From Bacteroidaceae bacterium (lineage in GTDB: Bacteria; Bacteroidota; Bacteroidia; Bacteroidales; Bacteroidaceae): a stretch of 56,299 bases of DNA. The stretch lies in assembly GCA_017617635.1 (NCBI GenBank), contig JAFZVW010000002.1:1-56299 (forward strand), in the 5' to 3' direction. Below the pieces are notes generated by a model that was given only the letters and a program-made list of their open reading frames with translations, had not been told where the DNA came from and searched no databases. This document shows, piece by piece, positions 47,192 through 54,609 of this stretch (within the stretch, counting starts at the first letter, position 1; each line of letters begins with the position of its first letter). The position numbers and the translations under genes are program-made.

Positions 47192-48250
47192 ATGATACCA
47201 GTTCTTACCATAACAGGATGCGACAATACCGGCGGTTCGGGATTACAGCTGGACATCAGGGTTATAACCGGTATGGGCTGTCATGCCCTGACGGCAGCCA
47301 CCTGTATTGTAATGCAGGATGTTGTCAATTTCCCCAGCCGGATTATACGTCAGCAGATAGAGAGTGTTGTGGGTGAGTGTCATCCCAGTGCCGTTAAGGT
47401 AGGTCTGGTGCGTACCCCCGAGGCCGTCGGGGTTATAGCCGACGCAATTGCGGGTATCCGCAGGATTGTCGTCGCTCCCGGCATAATGGCCTCGAACAAC
47501 GTGCAGCTTGTCGACGACGAAACGGTCGATGCCATCAGGCGTCGTCTGGTTCCCATGGCATCGCTGCTGGTACTCAGGCAGGTCGAGGCCGAGAAAATCC
47601 TGGACGTAAAGATTGCCACGGACCAGGATATGGTTGCAGCCGCACAGGCTTTTATTGCCATGGGCGCAAGCTATGTGATGATACGCGGCGGCAGAATAAC
47701 TGAGGGCCGTGTAACCGCCTTGCTTTTGGGAAGCGACACAAAACAGTTCTTTTCATCGTATAATATCGACGGCTGGAAACAGCATGGCGTAGGCGGAGCC
47801 CTCTCAACAGCAGTTGCAACACGTCTGGGAATGGGTGACGATGTCCCCGCTGCCGTCAGCAATGCCCACGAGTTCATTCACAGCAGTATTGTCTATTCGG
47901 TCAAGGGAGACGGCAAGCTGCTCCGCCCGGCGGATATATACAATGCCTTCATGAATCAGCTCTCCAATAATTACCATAAGGCCCATGACGTGGCCTTCTA
48001 TGCCGGCAGGCTTTGCATCACGCCCCGCTACCTTTCCCAGATAACGGACAAGATTGTCGGCAAGTCGCCTAAGCAGATTATTGCCGACTACCTGATGAAC
48101 GAGGCAAGGCGTTATCTCGAAACAACCCGTTTTACCGTCCAGGAGATAGCAGACAAACTCGGCTTCTCCTCCCAGGCACTCTTCTGCAAGTTCTTCAGGA
48201 ACCAGTCAAACACCTCCCCGACCGAATACCGTAACAGGCAAGTTTCTTGA
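47192..48250 (+). CDS. ThiD-like kinase domain fused to AraC-type DNA-binding domain
   Basis: I start at the ATG 47192 (MIPVLTITGCDNTGGSGLQL); an upstream in-frame start at 47159 lies in the pflB terminator. Residues 1-240 resemble hydroxymethylpyrimidine/pyridoxal kinases of the ribokinase fold, including ALTAATCIVMQDV and VKVGLVRTPEAVG. The catalytic loop, HGTGCTLS in ThiD, reads HGVGGALS here, so the Cys (Asp in pyridoxal kinases) is Gly. Residues about 250-350 form an AraC HTH pair, with ITPRYLSQITDKIVGKSP and FTVQEIADKLGFSSQALFCK. The protein is therefore probably a transcription regulator sensing a pyrimidine or vitamin B6-like ligand rather than an enzyme. No thiamine genes are adjacent; pflB precedes it. 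Confidence 0.8.
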   Translation: MIPVLTITGCDNTGGSGLQLDIRVITGMGCHALTAATCIVMQDVVNFPSRIIRQQIESVVGECHPSAVKVGLVRTPEAVGVIADAIAGIRRIVVAPGIMASNNVQLVDDETVDAIRRRLVPMASLLVLRQVEAEKILDVKIATDQDMVAAAQAFIAMGASYVMIRGGRITEGRVTALLLGSDTKQFFSSYNIDGWKQHGVGGALSTAVATRLGMGDDVPAAVSNAHEFIHSSIVYSVKGDGKLLRPADIYNAFMNQLSNNYHKAHDVAFYAGRLCITPRYLSQITDKIVGKSPKQIIADYLMNEARRYLETTRFTVQEIADKLGFSSQALFCKFFRNQSNTSPTEYRNRQVS

Positions 48251-48274
48251 GAAAATAAGAATAATGGAAATAAC

Positions 48275-49030
48275 ATGAAGTATCTGAAAACTGTTATCAA
48301 GACATTGCTTAATGTTCTGTACAAGATTGCCTGTTACATATCGTATGTCTGGTTTCTGATTCCCCTTGTTTTCTGTTATGGAATATGGGGAACGTGGGTG
48401 AATATGAGTACCTCCCCTAAGGTGACTGATTTCTACATAGGATTCTACTTATTGTCATTGCTGCTATACTTTATAGCATTTGTATTCCTGTTATTCAGAC
48501 GCAGATACATTCAGTTCTGTCTGTCTGGTTTCGTAGGATTCATCCTCCTTCTTATATCTGGTTTCACTGGGATTGCCCTAGAATCCGCTCCGACCAGCTT
48601 TGCCGAAGATCATCCCATACCTGAAGGATTGGCTTACAATATGCCTAAAGCCATGGACGCAGACTTGGCCGAGGGTGTTGATCCGGCGGACTCCACCACC
48701 TTCCTGCAACTGCGGAATGGCGGCCAAGGCGGCATCTACGAGTATTCGTTCTACTATCCTAGCCTTCCTGCAGGAACCATTTGGCTGCAATGCTACGAGG
48801 TGACGAAAAACCTACCCCTGTCAAAATCCGAGATAAAGAAGAAATCGAAGCAGGAAATATACGGCGCAAGTCACTTCGCCTGTTATGTGAGGGCCAAGGA
48901 GTTTACTATTTTCGAGGGAGACTGGGGTGACTGCTATGCCGCAAGAATAGAGGTATGGCACAAGGACAAGAAAGGACGCAAGCGTAAACTCCTCGAGAAA
49001 ATCTATGGAGTAGAAGGATGGATGCGGTAA
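48275..49030 (+). CDS. Membrane protein of unknown function
   Basis: The 251-residue protein has three or four membrane helices in the first 110 residues (IACYISYVWFLIPLVFCYGI, then two more segments ending LLISGFTGIAL). A soluble domain of about 135 residues follows with LPAGTIWLQCYEVTKN and YVRAKEFTIFEGDWGDCY, rich in beta structure. I recognise no family. It starts 24 bases after the ThiD-like/AraC gene and may be cotranscribed. The soluble domain has a Lys/Arg-rich end, so it may lie in the cytoplasm. Confidence 0.65.
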   Translation: MKYLKTVIKTLLNVLYKIACYISYVWFLIPLVFCYGIWGTWVNMSTSPKVTDFYIGFYLLSLLLYFIAFVFLLFRRRYIQFCLSGFVGFILLLISGFTGIALESAPTSFAEDHPIPEGLAYNMPKAMDADLAEGVDPADSTTFLQLRNGGQGGIYEYSFYYPSLPAGTIWLQCYEVTKNLPLSKSEIKKKSKQEIYGASHFACYVRAKEFTIFEGDWGDCYAARIEVWHKDKKGRKRKLLEKIYGVEGWMR

Positions 49031-49088
49031 TTTCGTTGTCTTTGTTGTAATTCTCGCCTGAATTGTGCCATAATATAAATATAATGTG

Positions 49089-49096
49089 TACATTTG
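49089..49096 (+). promoter_or_regulatory. Candidate -7 element for the DUF4160-DUF2442 pair
   Basis: TACATTTG, 31 bases before the ATG at 49128. The -33 partner is weak. Confidence 0.4.
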
Positions 49097-49127
49097 CTCC
49101 CGTAAAATAATTAAAACGACAGCGATT

Positions 49128-49385
49128 ATGCCGGAAATCAGCAAATTCTTTGGAATCATTGTTAGTCTCTATTGGCGCGACCACAATCCGCCTCATATTC
49201 ACTTCACCTATGGCGATTATGAGTGCAGTATCAGTGTACTCGACCGTGTGGTGGATGGCAAGGCTCCGTCGAAGGTCATTGCCAAGGTAAACGAGTGGAT
49301 GAACCTGCACGAGGCCGAAATCCTCACTCTGTGGGAGAAGGCTCAGAGGGGTGAGAAGATAGGTCGCATAGAGCCATTAAAATAA
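49128..49385 (+). CDS. DUF4160 protein
   Basis: The 85-residue protein has the DUF4160 core: MPEISKFFGIIVSLYWRDHN, then PPHIHFTYGDYE and a helical end with AKVNEWMNLHEAEILTLWEKA. The HNPPHIH segment is the hallmark. DUF4160 genes are typically followed by a DUF2442 gene, as here; the pair is predicted to be a toxin-antitoxin-like module, but I know of no firm mechanism. The ATG at 49128 is chosen over an in-frame codon at 49086 that precedes the -7 box. Confidence 0.85.
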   Translation: MPEISKFFGIIVSLYWRDHNPPHIHFTYGDYECSISVLDRVVDGKAPSKVIAKVNEWMNLHEAEILTLWEKAQRGEKIGRIEPLK

Positions 49386-49400
49386 TAGGAGGATACAGTT

Positions 49401-49634
49401 ATGCTTAAAGTTACAGACGTTGATTATGTGAAGGACTACGAGCTGCTGCTCACCTTTAACGACGGGACGCGCAAACTAGTCGACCTTAAGCCCTATCTCA
49501 CGGGCGAGGTGTTCGGAGAGTTGCTCGACCTCGACAAATTTACTCAATATGGTCTCACGGGTTACACCATCGAGTGGGCCAATGGTGCCGACCTTGCCCC
49601 CGAGTTCTTGCATGACATAGGAAAAGCGGCGTAA
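49401..49634 (+). CDS. DUF2442 protein
   Basis: The 77-residue protein matches DUF2442: VTDVDYVKDYELLLTFNDGT, VDLKPYLTGEVF and a C-terminal YTIEWANGADLAPEFLHDIG. It begins 15 bases after DUF4160, with AGGAGG (49388-49393) as a strong ribosome-binding site. A terminator follows. Confidence 0.88.
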   Translation: MLKVTDVDYVKDYELLLTFNDGTRKLVDLKPYLTGEVFGELLDLDKFTQYGLTGYTIEWANGADLAPEFLHDIGKAA

Positions 49635-49645
49635 AATGCTATATA

Positions 49646-49690
49646 CGGCACGCTGTGACTCTGGAAACGGAGCGCGGTGTGCCGCTTTTT
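49646..49690 (+). terminator. Terminator after the DUF4160-DUF2442 pair
   Basis: CGGCACGCTGTG (49646-49657) pairs, with some G-U pairs, with CGCGGTGTGCCG (49673-49684), followed by CTTTTT. Confidence 0.75.
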
Positions 49691-49725
49691 GTGTTATAGC
49701 TTAATCATTAAACCAATATAACTGT

Positions 49726-50646
49726 ATGAAAAAACTATTTACCCTTTTGCTCATCGTTTGCGGAATGAGCACAGGAGCGTGGGCTCTTGACCAAGACAAT
49801 GAGGGCTACTACCTCCTCGGCTCTGCGCAGGACTGGCAGGACTTTGCAACAGGCATCAATAGTGGGACAATAGCTAATACGGCAAATGCGCGACTTACGG
49901 CAGACAACATCACTGCTTCGTCAATGATTGGTACCAATGGCAGAAGATATGCAGGTACGTTTGATGGTCAAGGCTATGCCATCGTTGCCAATATCACTGG
50001 AACATCCGGCTACGAGGCGCCTTTTAGCTATATCCAAAACGCAACCATTAAAAAACTGACGGTCAGCGGAACTGTCAATGGTGCCATACATTGCTCAGGT
50101 TTGGTGGGTGCAGCTTATGGCACCATCAACATCAGTAATATCAACATTACTGCAACAGTGACTACTACGGGTTCACATTGCGGTGGCATTATAGGTCACG
50201 GCTTCTCCAGCAACGGCGATGCAATCAGCGCAGCCAGCGAACAAGGCTCCTACATAGCAATGACACGCGCCCTCAGCGACGCCGCAATCCAGGCCGATGA
50301 CGTTGACTATATCAATGCCCACGCAACCAGCACACCACAGGACGACATGCTCGAGGCAATAGCCCTTGACAATCTGTTCGGCGGAAAGAAAGCCTACATC
50401 AGTAGCACAAAATCCATGACAGGACACGAATGCTGGATGGCAGGAGCCAGCGAGGCCGTCTACAGCATCATCATGATGCAGTCAGGCTTCGTAGCCCCCA
50501 ATATCAATCTCGACAACCCCGACGAATATTCAGCCCGCCTCAACATCGCCCGCCATCGTATCGACATCGATGTCAACATAGTACTCAGCAACTCCTTCGG
50601 CTTCGGCGGTACAAACAGCGCCATTGTAATGAAGAAAATAAAATAG
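49726..50646 (+). pseudogene. In-frame chimera: exported GLUG-like protein N-terminus joined to ketoacyl-synthase C-terminus
   Basis: Residues 1-157 are an exported surface-type protein: signal peptide MKKLFTLLLIVCGMSTGAWA, then beta-rich GLUG-like sequence (YAGTFDGQGYAIVANITG, HCSGLVGAAYGT, CGGIIG). From about residue 158 (GHGFSSNGDAIS) to the end, 149 residues are the C-terminal half of a FabF-type 3-oxoacyl-ACP synthase, with H199 in INAHATSTP, the STKSMTGH segment with H234, and the final NSFGFGGTNSA. The synthase part lacks the nucleophile Cys, so it cannot condense acyl groups. The join is in frame near 50194-50208 and GC content rises after it. This is either a recombination product or an assembly artefact; neither half is complete. 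Confidence 0.75.
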
Positions 50647-50735
50647 ATTTCCTACAAGCCTGCGAGTAATTCATTCTGCTAATTCGTCAAAATAGATTTG
50701 GCGAACGGTTAGCGGTTAGCGATTAGCGATTGCGG
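50647..50735. repeat. TTAGCG-type tandem repeat with flanking inverted repeat
   Basis: GGTTAGC/GATTAGC heptamers repeat about four times at 50707-50730. TGGCGAACGG (50699-50708) and CCGTTCGCCA (50743-50752) form a 10-base inverted repeat around them. AAATAGATTT occurs at 50641 and again at 50690. Confidence 0.4.
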
Positions 50736-51033
50736 TTATTCCCCGTTCGCCATTATCGTCAGTATCGTGGTTACGTCACCAATCTCTATCTCACCGTTTT
50801 CGTTGGCATCAGCAGCCTTGTTGTTGTAGCCCGTAGCCTCGGGCGTAGCCATCAGGGTCAGTACTGATGTGACATCACCGATTTCCACCTAGCCGTTGCC
50901 ATTGGCATCACCTGTGACGGAAGCTTCAGGGTCATCGCCTGTAGTGAATGACTGTTGCTTACCATAGAATGTTTCTCCTTCTGTTGTAGTGACGAAGGCA
51001 ACGTATGCGTATGTCGTGTTGGCGGCTCTCTAC
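50736..51033 (-). pseudogene. Decayed C-terminus of a dockerin-like secreted protein
   Basis: Read on the minus strand, the frame gives TTYAYVAFVTTTEGETFYGK (a fibronectin-like end), a GDDPEAS linker, then GDANGNG, a TAG stop, and VEIGDVTSVLTLMATPEATG through to a TAA at 50736-50738. The last 55 or so residues match the C-terminus of the BspA-like protein at 51580-54033 nearly position for position. The internal TAG and the missing upstream part make it a remnant. Dockerin-like repeats bind calcium through the D-x-N-x-x-G/E pattern. Confidence 0.75.
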
Positions 51034-51123
51034 GGAAGTTTGACCAGCAAACCCAGCATCATCCTGAAGCAGGGCGGTCTGGCAATCTTAGGGTTAATCT
51101 GTAGTTTTATCTGAAATAACAGT
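51034..51123 (+). other. Junction DNA with a short hydrophobic scrap
   Basis: A plus-strand frame (51022-51114) reads AALYGSLTSKPSIILKQGGL then AILGLICSFI and stops. It looks like the last membrane helix of a lost protein. It begins where the minus-strand remnant ends, so two broken genes meet here. Not assigned. Confidence 0.25.
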
Positions 51124-51354
51124 ATGATTAAGATTGATACTGGCAATATGTGCTCACATCTTCAGAAGAAACTTTTTGATGAGGACGGAGCATATCATCA
51201 TCTTTTGCAAGCCATGGAAGACGATCCCGAAATCACGGCTGTTGTCCGGTCGCGTCAGCTCCATATCTATAGGAATGGCAGAAAGGTTTTGATACTGGCA
51301 GGGAAGTCGGCACCAAAAGTCATCAGAGAAGACCGGGTTTGCGACCTTCTGTAA
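51124..51354 (+). CDS. Short protein, possibly truncated; function unknown
   Basis: The 76-residue product contains MCSHLQKKLFDEDGAYHHLL, ITAVVRSRQLHIYRNGRKVL and ILAGKSAPKVIRED. The (V)RxxxLHIYxxGxKxL pattern recalls the N-terminal part of a Bacteroidota putative nuclease family (PGN_0703-like), which would make this a truncated copy. The resemblance is limited. It ends 46 bases before a strong terminator. Neighbouring DNA is decayed, which favours a remnant. Confidence 0.4.
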   Translation: MIKIDTGNMCSHLQKKLFDEDGAYHHLLQAMEDDPEITAVVRSRQLHIYRNGRKVLILAGKSAPKVIREDRVCDLL

Positions 51355-51400
51355 TGGCAGGGTAAGATCACGGCTCACCATTCGTGCCGACGGTAATATC

Positions 51401-51436
51401 AAAAGCGTGAAACCAAACTAGGGTTCACGCTTTTTT
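51401..51436 (+). terminator. Rho-independent terminator
   Basis: AAAAGCGTGAAACC (51401-51414) pairs, with one bulged A, with GGTTCACGC (51422-51430) and the following T run. Confidence 0.85.
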
Positions 51437-51460
51437 ATGCAATATTTTTCTCTGAATACT

Positions 51461-51491
51461 TTTGTCCGATATAATTTTTTGGGTATTTTTG
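51461..51491 (+). promoter_or_regulatory. Promoter of the BspA-like gene
   Basis: TTTG (51461-51464) and TATTTTTG (51484-51491) are 19 bases apart. The start codon is 88 bases downstream. Confidence 0.7.
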
Positions 51492-51579
51492 TGCAGTCTC
51501 CACGCATTAATCAATCATTCAGGGACACTATTTGGAGACGTAGTCTAAGATAAACCACGTTAAGTCAAATTTGTGCTAT

Positions 51580-54033
51580 ATGAAACAGTATTTACTCCAG
51601 CGTTTTTTTTGCTTGCAAAGAGTCTTGCTATTTGTGCTCTTTGCGCAATTATTCTCCCTCACAATAACAGCAACAGAAGTCATTGTAGATGGTATTAAGT
51701 ATGATGCCGTTAAAAAAGCGAAACAAGCAACCGTTATTGCCAATAATTCTAATTACTCTGGCAACATCGTTATTCCCTCGTCCTTCACATATGACAATGT
51801 GGAATATAGTGTTACTGCTATCGGTGCATCTGCTTTCTATGCTTGCAAAGGTTTGACTTCAATAAACATCCCTAACAGCGTGACCAGCATTGGAGAAAGT
51901 GCTTTCGATTATTGCAACGGCCTGACATCAATAACCATCCCCAACAGCGTGACCAGCATTGGAGAATCGGCTTTCCATGGTTGTAGCGGCCTGACAAAAG
52001 CTGAATTTGCCAGCATAGAGAGTTTGTGTAAGATGTCATTTGGAGGTTATTCTGCAAATCCGTTATATTCTGCTAAGCATCTTTACATTAACGGTCAGGA
52101 AATAATTGACCTTGTTATTCCCAATAATGTGACTAGCATTGGAGCATCTGCTTTCTCTGGTTGCAGCGGCTTGTTATCAGTGACCATTCCCAACAGCGTG
52201 ACCAGCATTGGAGCCTTAGCTTTCTATGATTGCGATGCTTTAACGAAAGCAGAATTCGCCAGCATAGAGAGCTTGTGTAGAATAGCATTTTATGATGTGG
52301 TCTCAAATCCTTTATCATATGCTAGCCATCTTTACATTAATGGTCATGAAATAACTGACCTTGTTATTCCCAATAATGTGACCAGCATTGGAGCATCTGT
52401 TTTCTCTGGTTGCAGCAGTCTGACATCTGTAACCATTCCCAACAGCGTGACATGTATTGGTAAAAGTGCTTTCTGGGCTTGCCGTAGTCTGACATCGGTG
52501 AACATTCCAAGCAGTGTGACAAGTATTGGTGAACGTGCTTTTTATTATTGCAGCGGCCTGGAGTCAGTAACCATTCCCAACAGCGTGACAAGTATTGGAG
52601 GTTATGCTTTCTATTGTTGCAGCAGCCTTACGTCTGTAACCATTCCCAGCAGTGTTACAATCGTTGAAGACTGTTCTTTCTATGGTTGCAGCAGTCTGAA
52701 ATCCGTGACCATTGGCAATAGTGTGACCAGTATTGGAGATAAAGCTTTTGCAAATTGTGAAGAACTTATGGATGTATATTGTCTTGCAAAGAAAGCTCCT
52801 ACGGCTGCAACCACTGCTTTCGATGGATCCTATCCAAATTATATTACGTTGCATGTAATCGCATCCGTTATAGAGGACTATAAAGCGAAATCTCCGTGGA
52901 GCAGTTTTGGTACATTTATGGCAATATCAGGAGATGACCCAAGTCCAAAGATTCAATTTGCTGATGCTGCAGTAAAGGCTATCTGTGTTGACAATTGGGA
53001 CATAAACAGCGATGGCGAGTTGTCTGAGGCAGAGGCAGCAGAAGTGCAATATATTGGAACTAGATTTAAAGGAAATAGCAAGATAACATCATTCAATGAA
53101 CTGCAGTACTTCACAGGACTGACCAGTATTGGAGACAATACCTTCTATAATTGCAGTAGCCTAACATCAGTCACTATTCCTAACAGTGTGACAAGCATTG
53201 AGAGGCTTGCTTTCTCTGGTTGCAATAGCCTAACATCTGTCACTATTCCCAACAGTGTGACAACTATTAGCGGTAGTGCTTTCTGGAGTTGCTCTGGCTT
53301 GACATCAGTAACCATCCCCAACAGCGTGACCAGCATTGAAGCAGGGGCTTTCGCTGGTTGTGGCAATCTGACAACAATCAAGGTTGTAGATGATAATCCG
53401 CAATATGATTCTAGAGATAATAGTAACGCAATTATAGAAACATCAACAAATACTTTGATTTGTGGCTGTAAGAACACAGCTATTCCCAATAGTGTAACAA
53501 GCATTGGAAAAGCTGCTTTCGACAGTTGTAGTGGCCTGACATCTGTGATTATACCAAACAATGTGACAAGCGTTGGAAAGGGTGCATTCTATGATTGCTG
53601 TGATCTGACATCAGTTACCATTCCCAAAAGTGTAACAAGCATTGAAGGGTATGCTTTCACGTTTTGCAGTAGCCTGACATCAGTAACATGTTTAGCAGAG
53701 CAGATGCCAACTACAGAAATATCTGCTTTCAACGGTTCCAATACAGCAGGTGCTACATTGCATGTGCCAGAATCAGCAATTGAAGACTATAGAACAACTG
53801 CACCGTGGAGCAGTTTCGGTATAATTCTACCAATTGACGAACCAGAATACCTAGTAGGCGATTCCAACGGAAATGGTGAGGTGGAAATAGGTGACGTGAC
53901 ATCAGTATTGACACTGATGGCTACGCCGGACGCTACCGGTTACAACAACAAAGCTGCCGACGCAAATAAGAGCGGCGATATCGAGATTGGTGACATTACA
54001 ACCATACTGACGATAATGGCCGGGGGAGAGTAA
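51580..54033 (+). CDS. BspA-like leucine-rich-repeat surface protein with dockerin-like C-terminus
   Basis: The ATG at 51580 (MKQYLLQRFFCLQRVLLFVL) gives a signal peptide of about 34 residues; an upstream in-frame TTG is rejected. More than a dozen BspA-type repeats of about 23 residues follow, with the consensus SVTIPNSVTSIGxxAFxGCS. About midway an EF-hand-like insertion, DINSDGELSEAEA, interrupts the repeats. Two partial modules contain LHVxxxxIEDYxxxxPWSSFG. The C-terminal 60 residues are a pair of dockerin-like repeats (GDSNGNGEVEIGD, then ADANKSGDIEIGD). BspA proteins bind fibronectin, fibrinogen or other bacteria in oral Bacteroidales; the ligand here is unknown. The repeats make this gene prone to recombination. 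Confidence 0.9.
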   Translation: MKQYLLQRFFCLQRVLLFVLFAQLFSLTITATEVIVDGIKYDAVKKAKQATVIANNSNYSGNIVIPSSFTYDNVEYSVTAIGASAFYACKGLTSINIPNSVTSIGESAFDYCNGLTSITIPNSVTSIGESAFHGCSGLTKAEFASIESLCKMSFGGYSANPLYSAKHLYINGQEIIDLVIPNNVTSIGASAFSGCSGLLSVTIPNSVTSIGALAFYDCDALTKAEFASIESLCRIAFYDVVSNPLSYASHLYINGHEITDLVIPNNVTSIGASVFSGCSSLTSVTIPNSVTCIGKSAFWACRSLTSVNIPSSVTSIGERAFYYCSGLESVTIPNSVTSIGGYAFYCCSSLTSVTIPSSVTIVEDCSFYGCSSLKSVTIGNSVTSIGDKAFANCEELMDVYCLAKKAPTAATTAFDGSYPNYITLHVIASVIEDYKAKSPWSSFGTFMAISGDDPSPKIQFADAAVKAICVDNWDINSDGELSEAEAAEVQYIGTRFKGNSKITSFNELQYFTGLTSIGDNTFYNCSSLTSVTIPNSVTSIERLAFSGCNSLTSVTIPNSVTTISGSAFWSCSGLTSVTIPNSVTSIEAGAFAGCGNLTTIKVVDDNPQYDSRDNSNAIIETSTNTLICGCKNTAIPNSVTSIGKAAFDSCSGLTSVIIPNNVTSVGKGAFYDCCDLTSVTIPKSVTSIEGYAFTFCSSLTSVTCLAEQMPTTEISAFNGSNTAGATLHVPESAIEDYRTTAPWSSFGIILPIDEPEYLVGDSNGNGEVEIGDVTSVLTLMATPDATGYNNKAADANKSGDIEIGDITTILTIMAGGE

Positions 54034-54077
54034 CAGTAATGCCCGCCCCGGTCTGAATTGATAATCACACGATAACA

Positions 54078-54112
54078 GGCTCTCACTCTTGATTGAGTGG
54101 GGGCCTTTTTTT
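54078..54112 (+). terminator. Rho-independent terminator after the BspA-like gene
   Basis: GGCTCTCACTC (54078-54088) pairs with GAGTGGGGGCC (54095-54105), followed by TTTTTTT. Confidence 0.9.
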
Positions 54113-54133
54113 GTGTCCTAAAACTTAAACATC

Positions 54134-54397
54134 ATGAAGAACAAGAACAACAACGGGAAGCAGCAAGTGCGGAGGTTCCGCGAGGCTGTTGACGGGCCGG
54201 TCATCATGCGGCTGTATGCTACAATGCCGACGGCGGAACTGGCCGCTATGCTGGGACTGACGGTGAAGCAGATAGAAAACTATGCGTATCGGCATAACAC
54301 GACGCCTTGGGCGCATAAGTCGGCGGCGGTGCGGTCGGCAGAGAACAGCCAGAAGGGGAAAAAAGGAGGTGGACGACCAAGAAAAGTAAAAAAATAA
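54134..54397 (+). CDS. Small DNA-binding-type protein (HTH plus AT-hook-like tail)
   Basis: The 87-residue basic protein has a helix-turn-helix-like core, LYATMPTAELAAMLGLTVKQ followed by IENYAYRHNT, resembling homeodomain-like or resolvase-type HTHs. A Lys/Gly-rich end, GKKGGGRPRKVKK, contains the GRP core of an AT-hook. No catalytic domain is present. It lies between a terminator and the 22-bp repeat array, 212 bases upstream of the HU-family gene, so it may be part of the same unit. I know similar unassigned genes in Bacteroides and Prevotella accessory regions but not their function. Confidence 0.65.
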   Translation: MKNKNNNGKQQVRRFREAVDGPVIMRLYATMPTAELAAMLGLTVKQIENYAYRHNTTPWAHKSAAVRSAENSQKGKKGGGRPRKVKK

Positions 54398-54455
54398 AAA
54401 ACTAACACTTTTTTTATTCAGCAACTTGTTTGTTCCTTTGCAGCGTGAATCAAAA

Positions 54456-54587
54456 AGACGACCACGGTCGATTGAGTAAAAGTTGCGCGTCAGTTGATGA
54501 AAAGTTGCGCAATTTATGGGCAAAAGTTGCGCGTCGATTGAATAAAAGTTGCGCGTCAGTTCGGAAAGAATTGCGCGTCAGTTAATA
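54456..54587. repeat. Array of six 22-bp units upstream of the HU-family gene
   Basis: The unit AAAAGTTGCGCGTCAGTT plus four variable bases starts at 54478, 54500, 54522, 54544 and 54566, each step exactly 22 bases. A degenerate sixth unit at 54456 keeps the tail GTCGATTGA in register with the unit at 54522. The array ends 22 bases before the HU gene start. With a period not divisible by three it cannot be coding. Twenty-two bases is close to two helical turns, so all units face the same side of the DNA. Confidence 0.85.
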
Positions 54588-54609
54588 ATAACACCAAAAA
54601 CCAAAGAAA

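Noticed and set aside
50647-50735. TTAGCG repeats as a telomere-like or att site
   Set aside because: Short, imperfect, and of a kind common in Bacteroidales intergenic DNA; no integrase is nearby.
54456-54587. Possible CRISPR array or origin iterons of a plasmid
   Set aside because: No spacers and no cas genes. No replication-initiator gene is present; the surroundings are chromosomal. Iteron-like function cannot be excluded but has no support.
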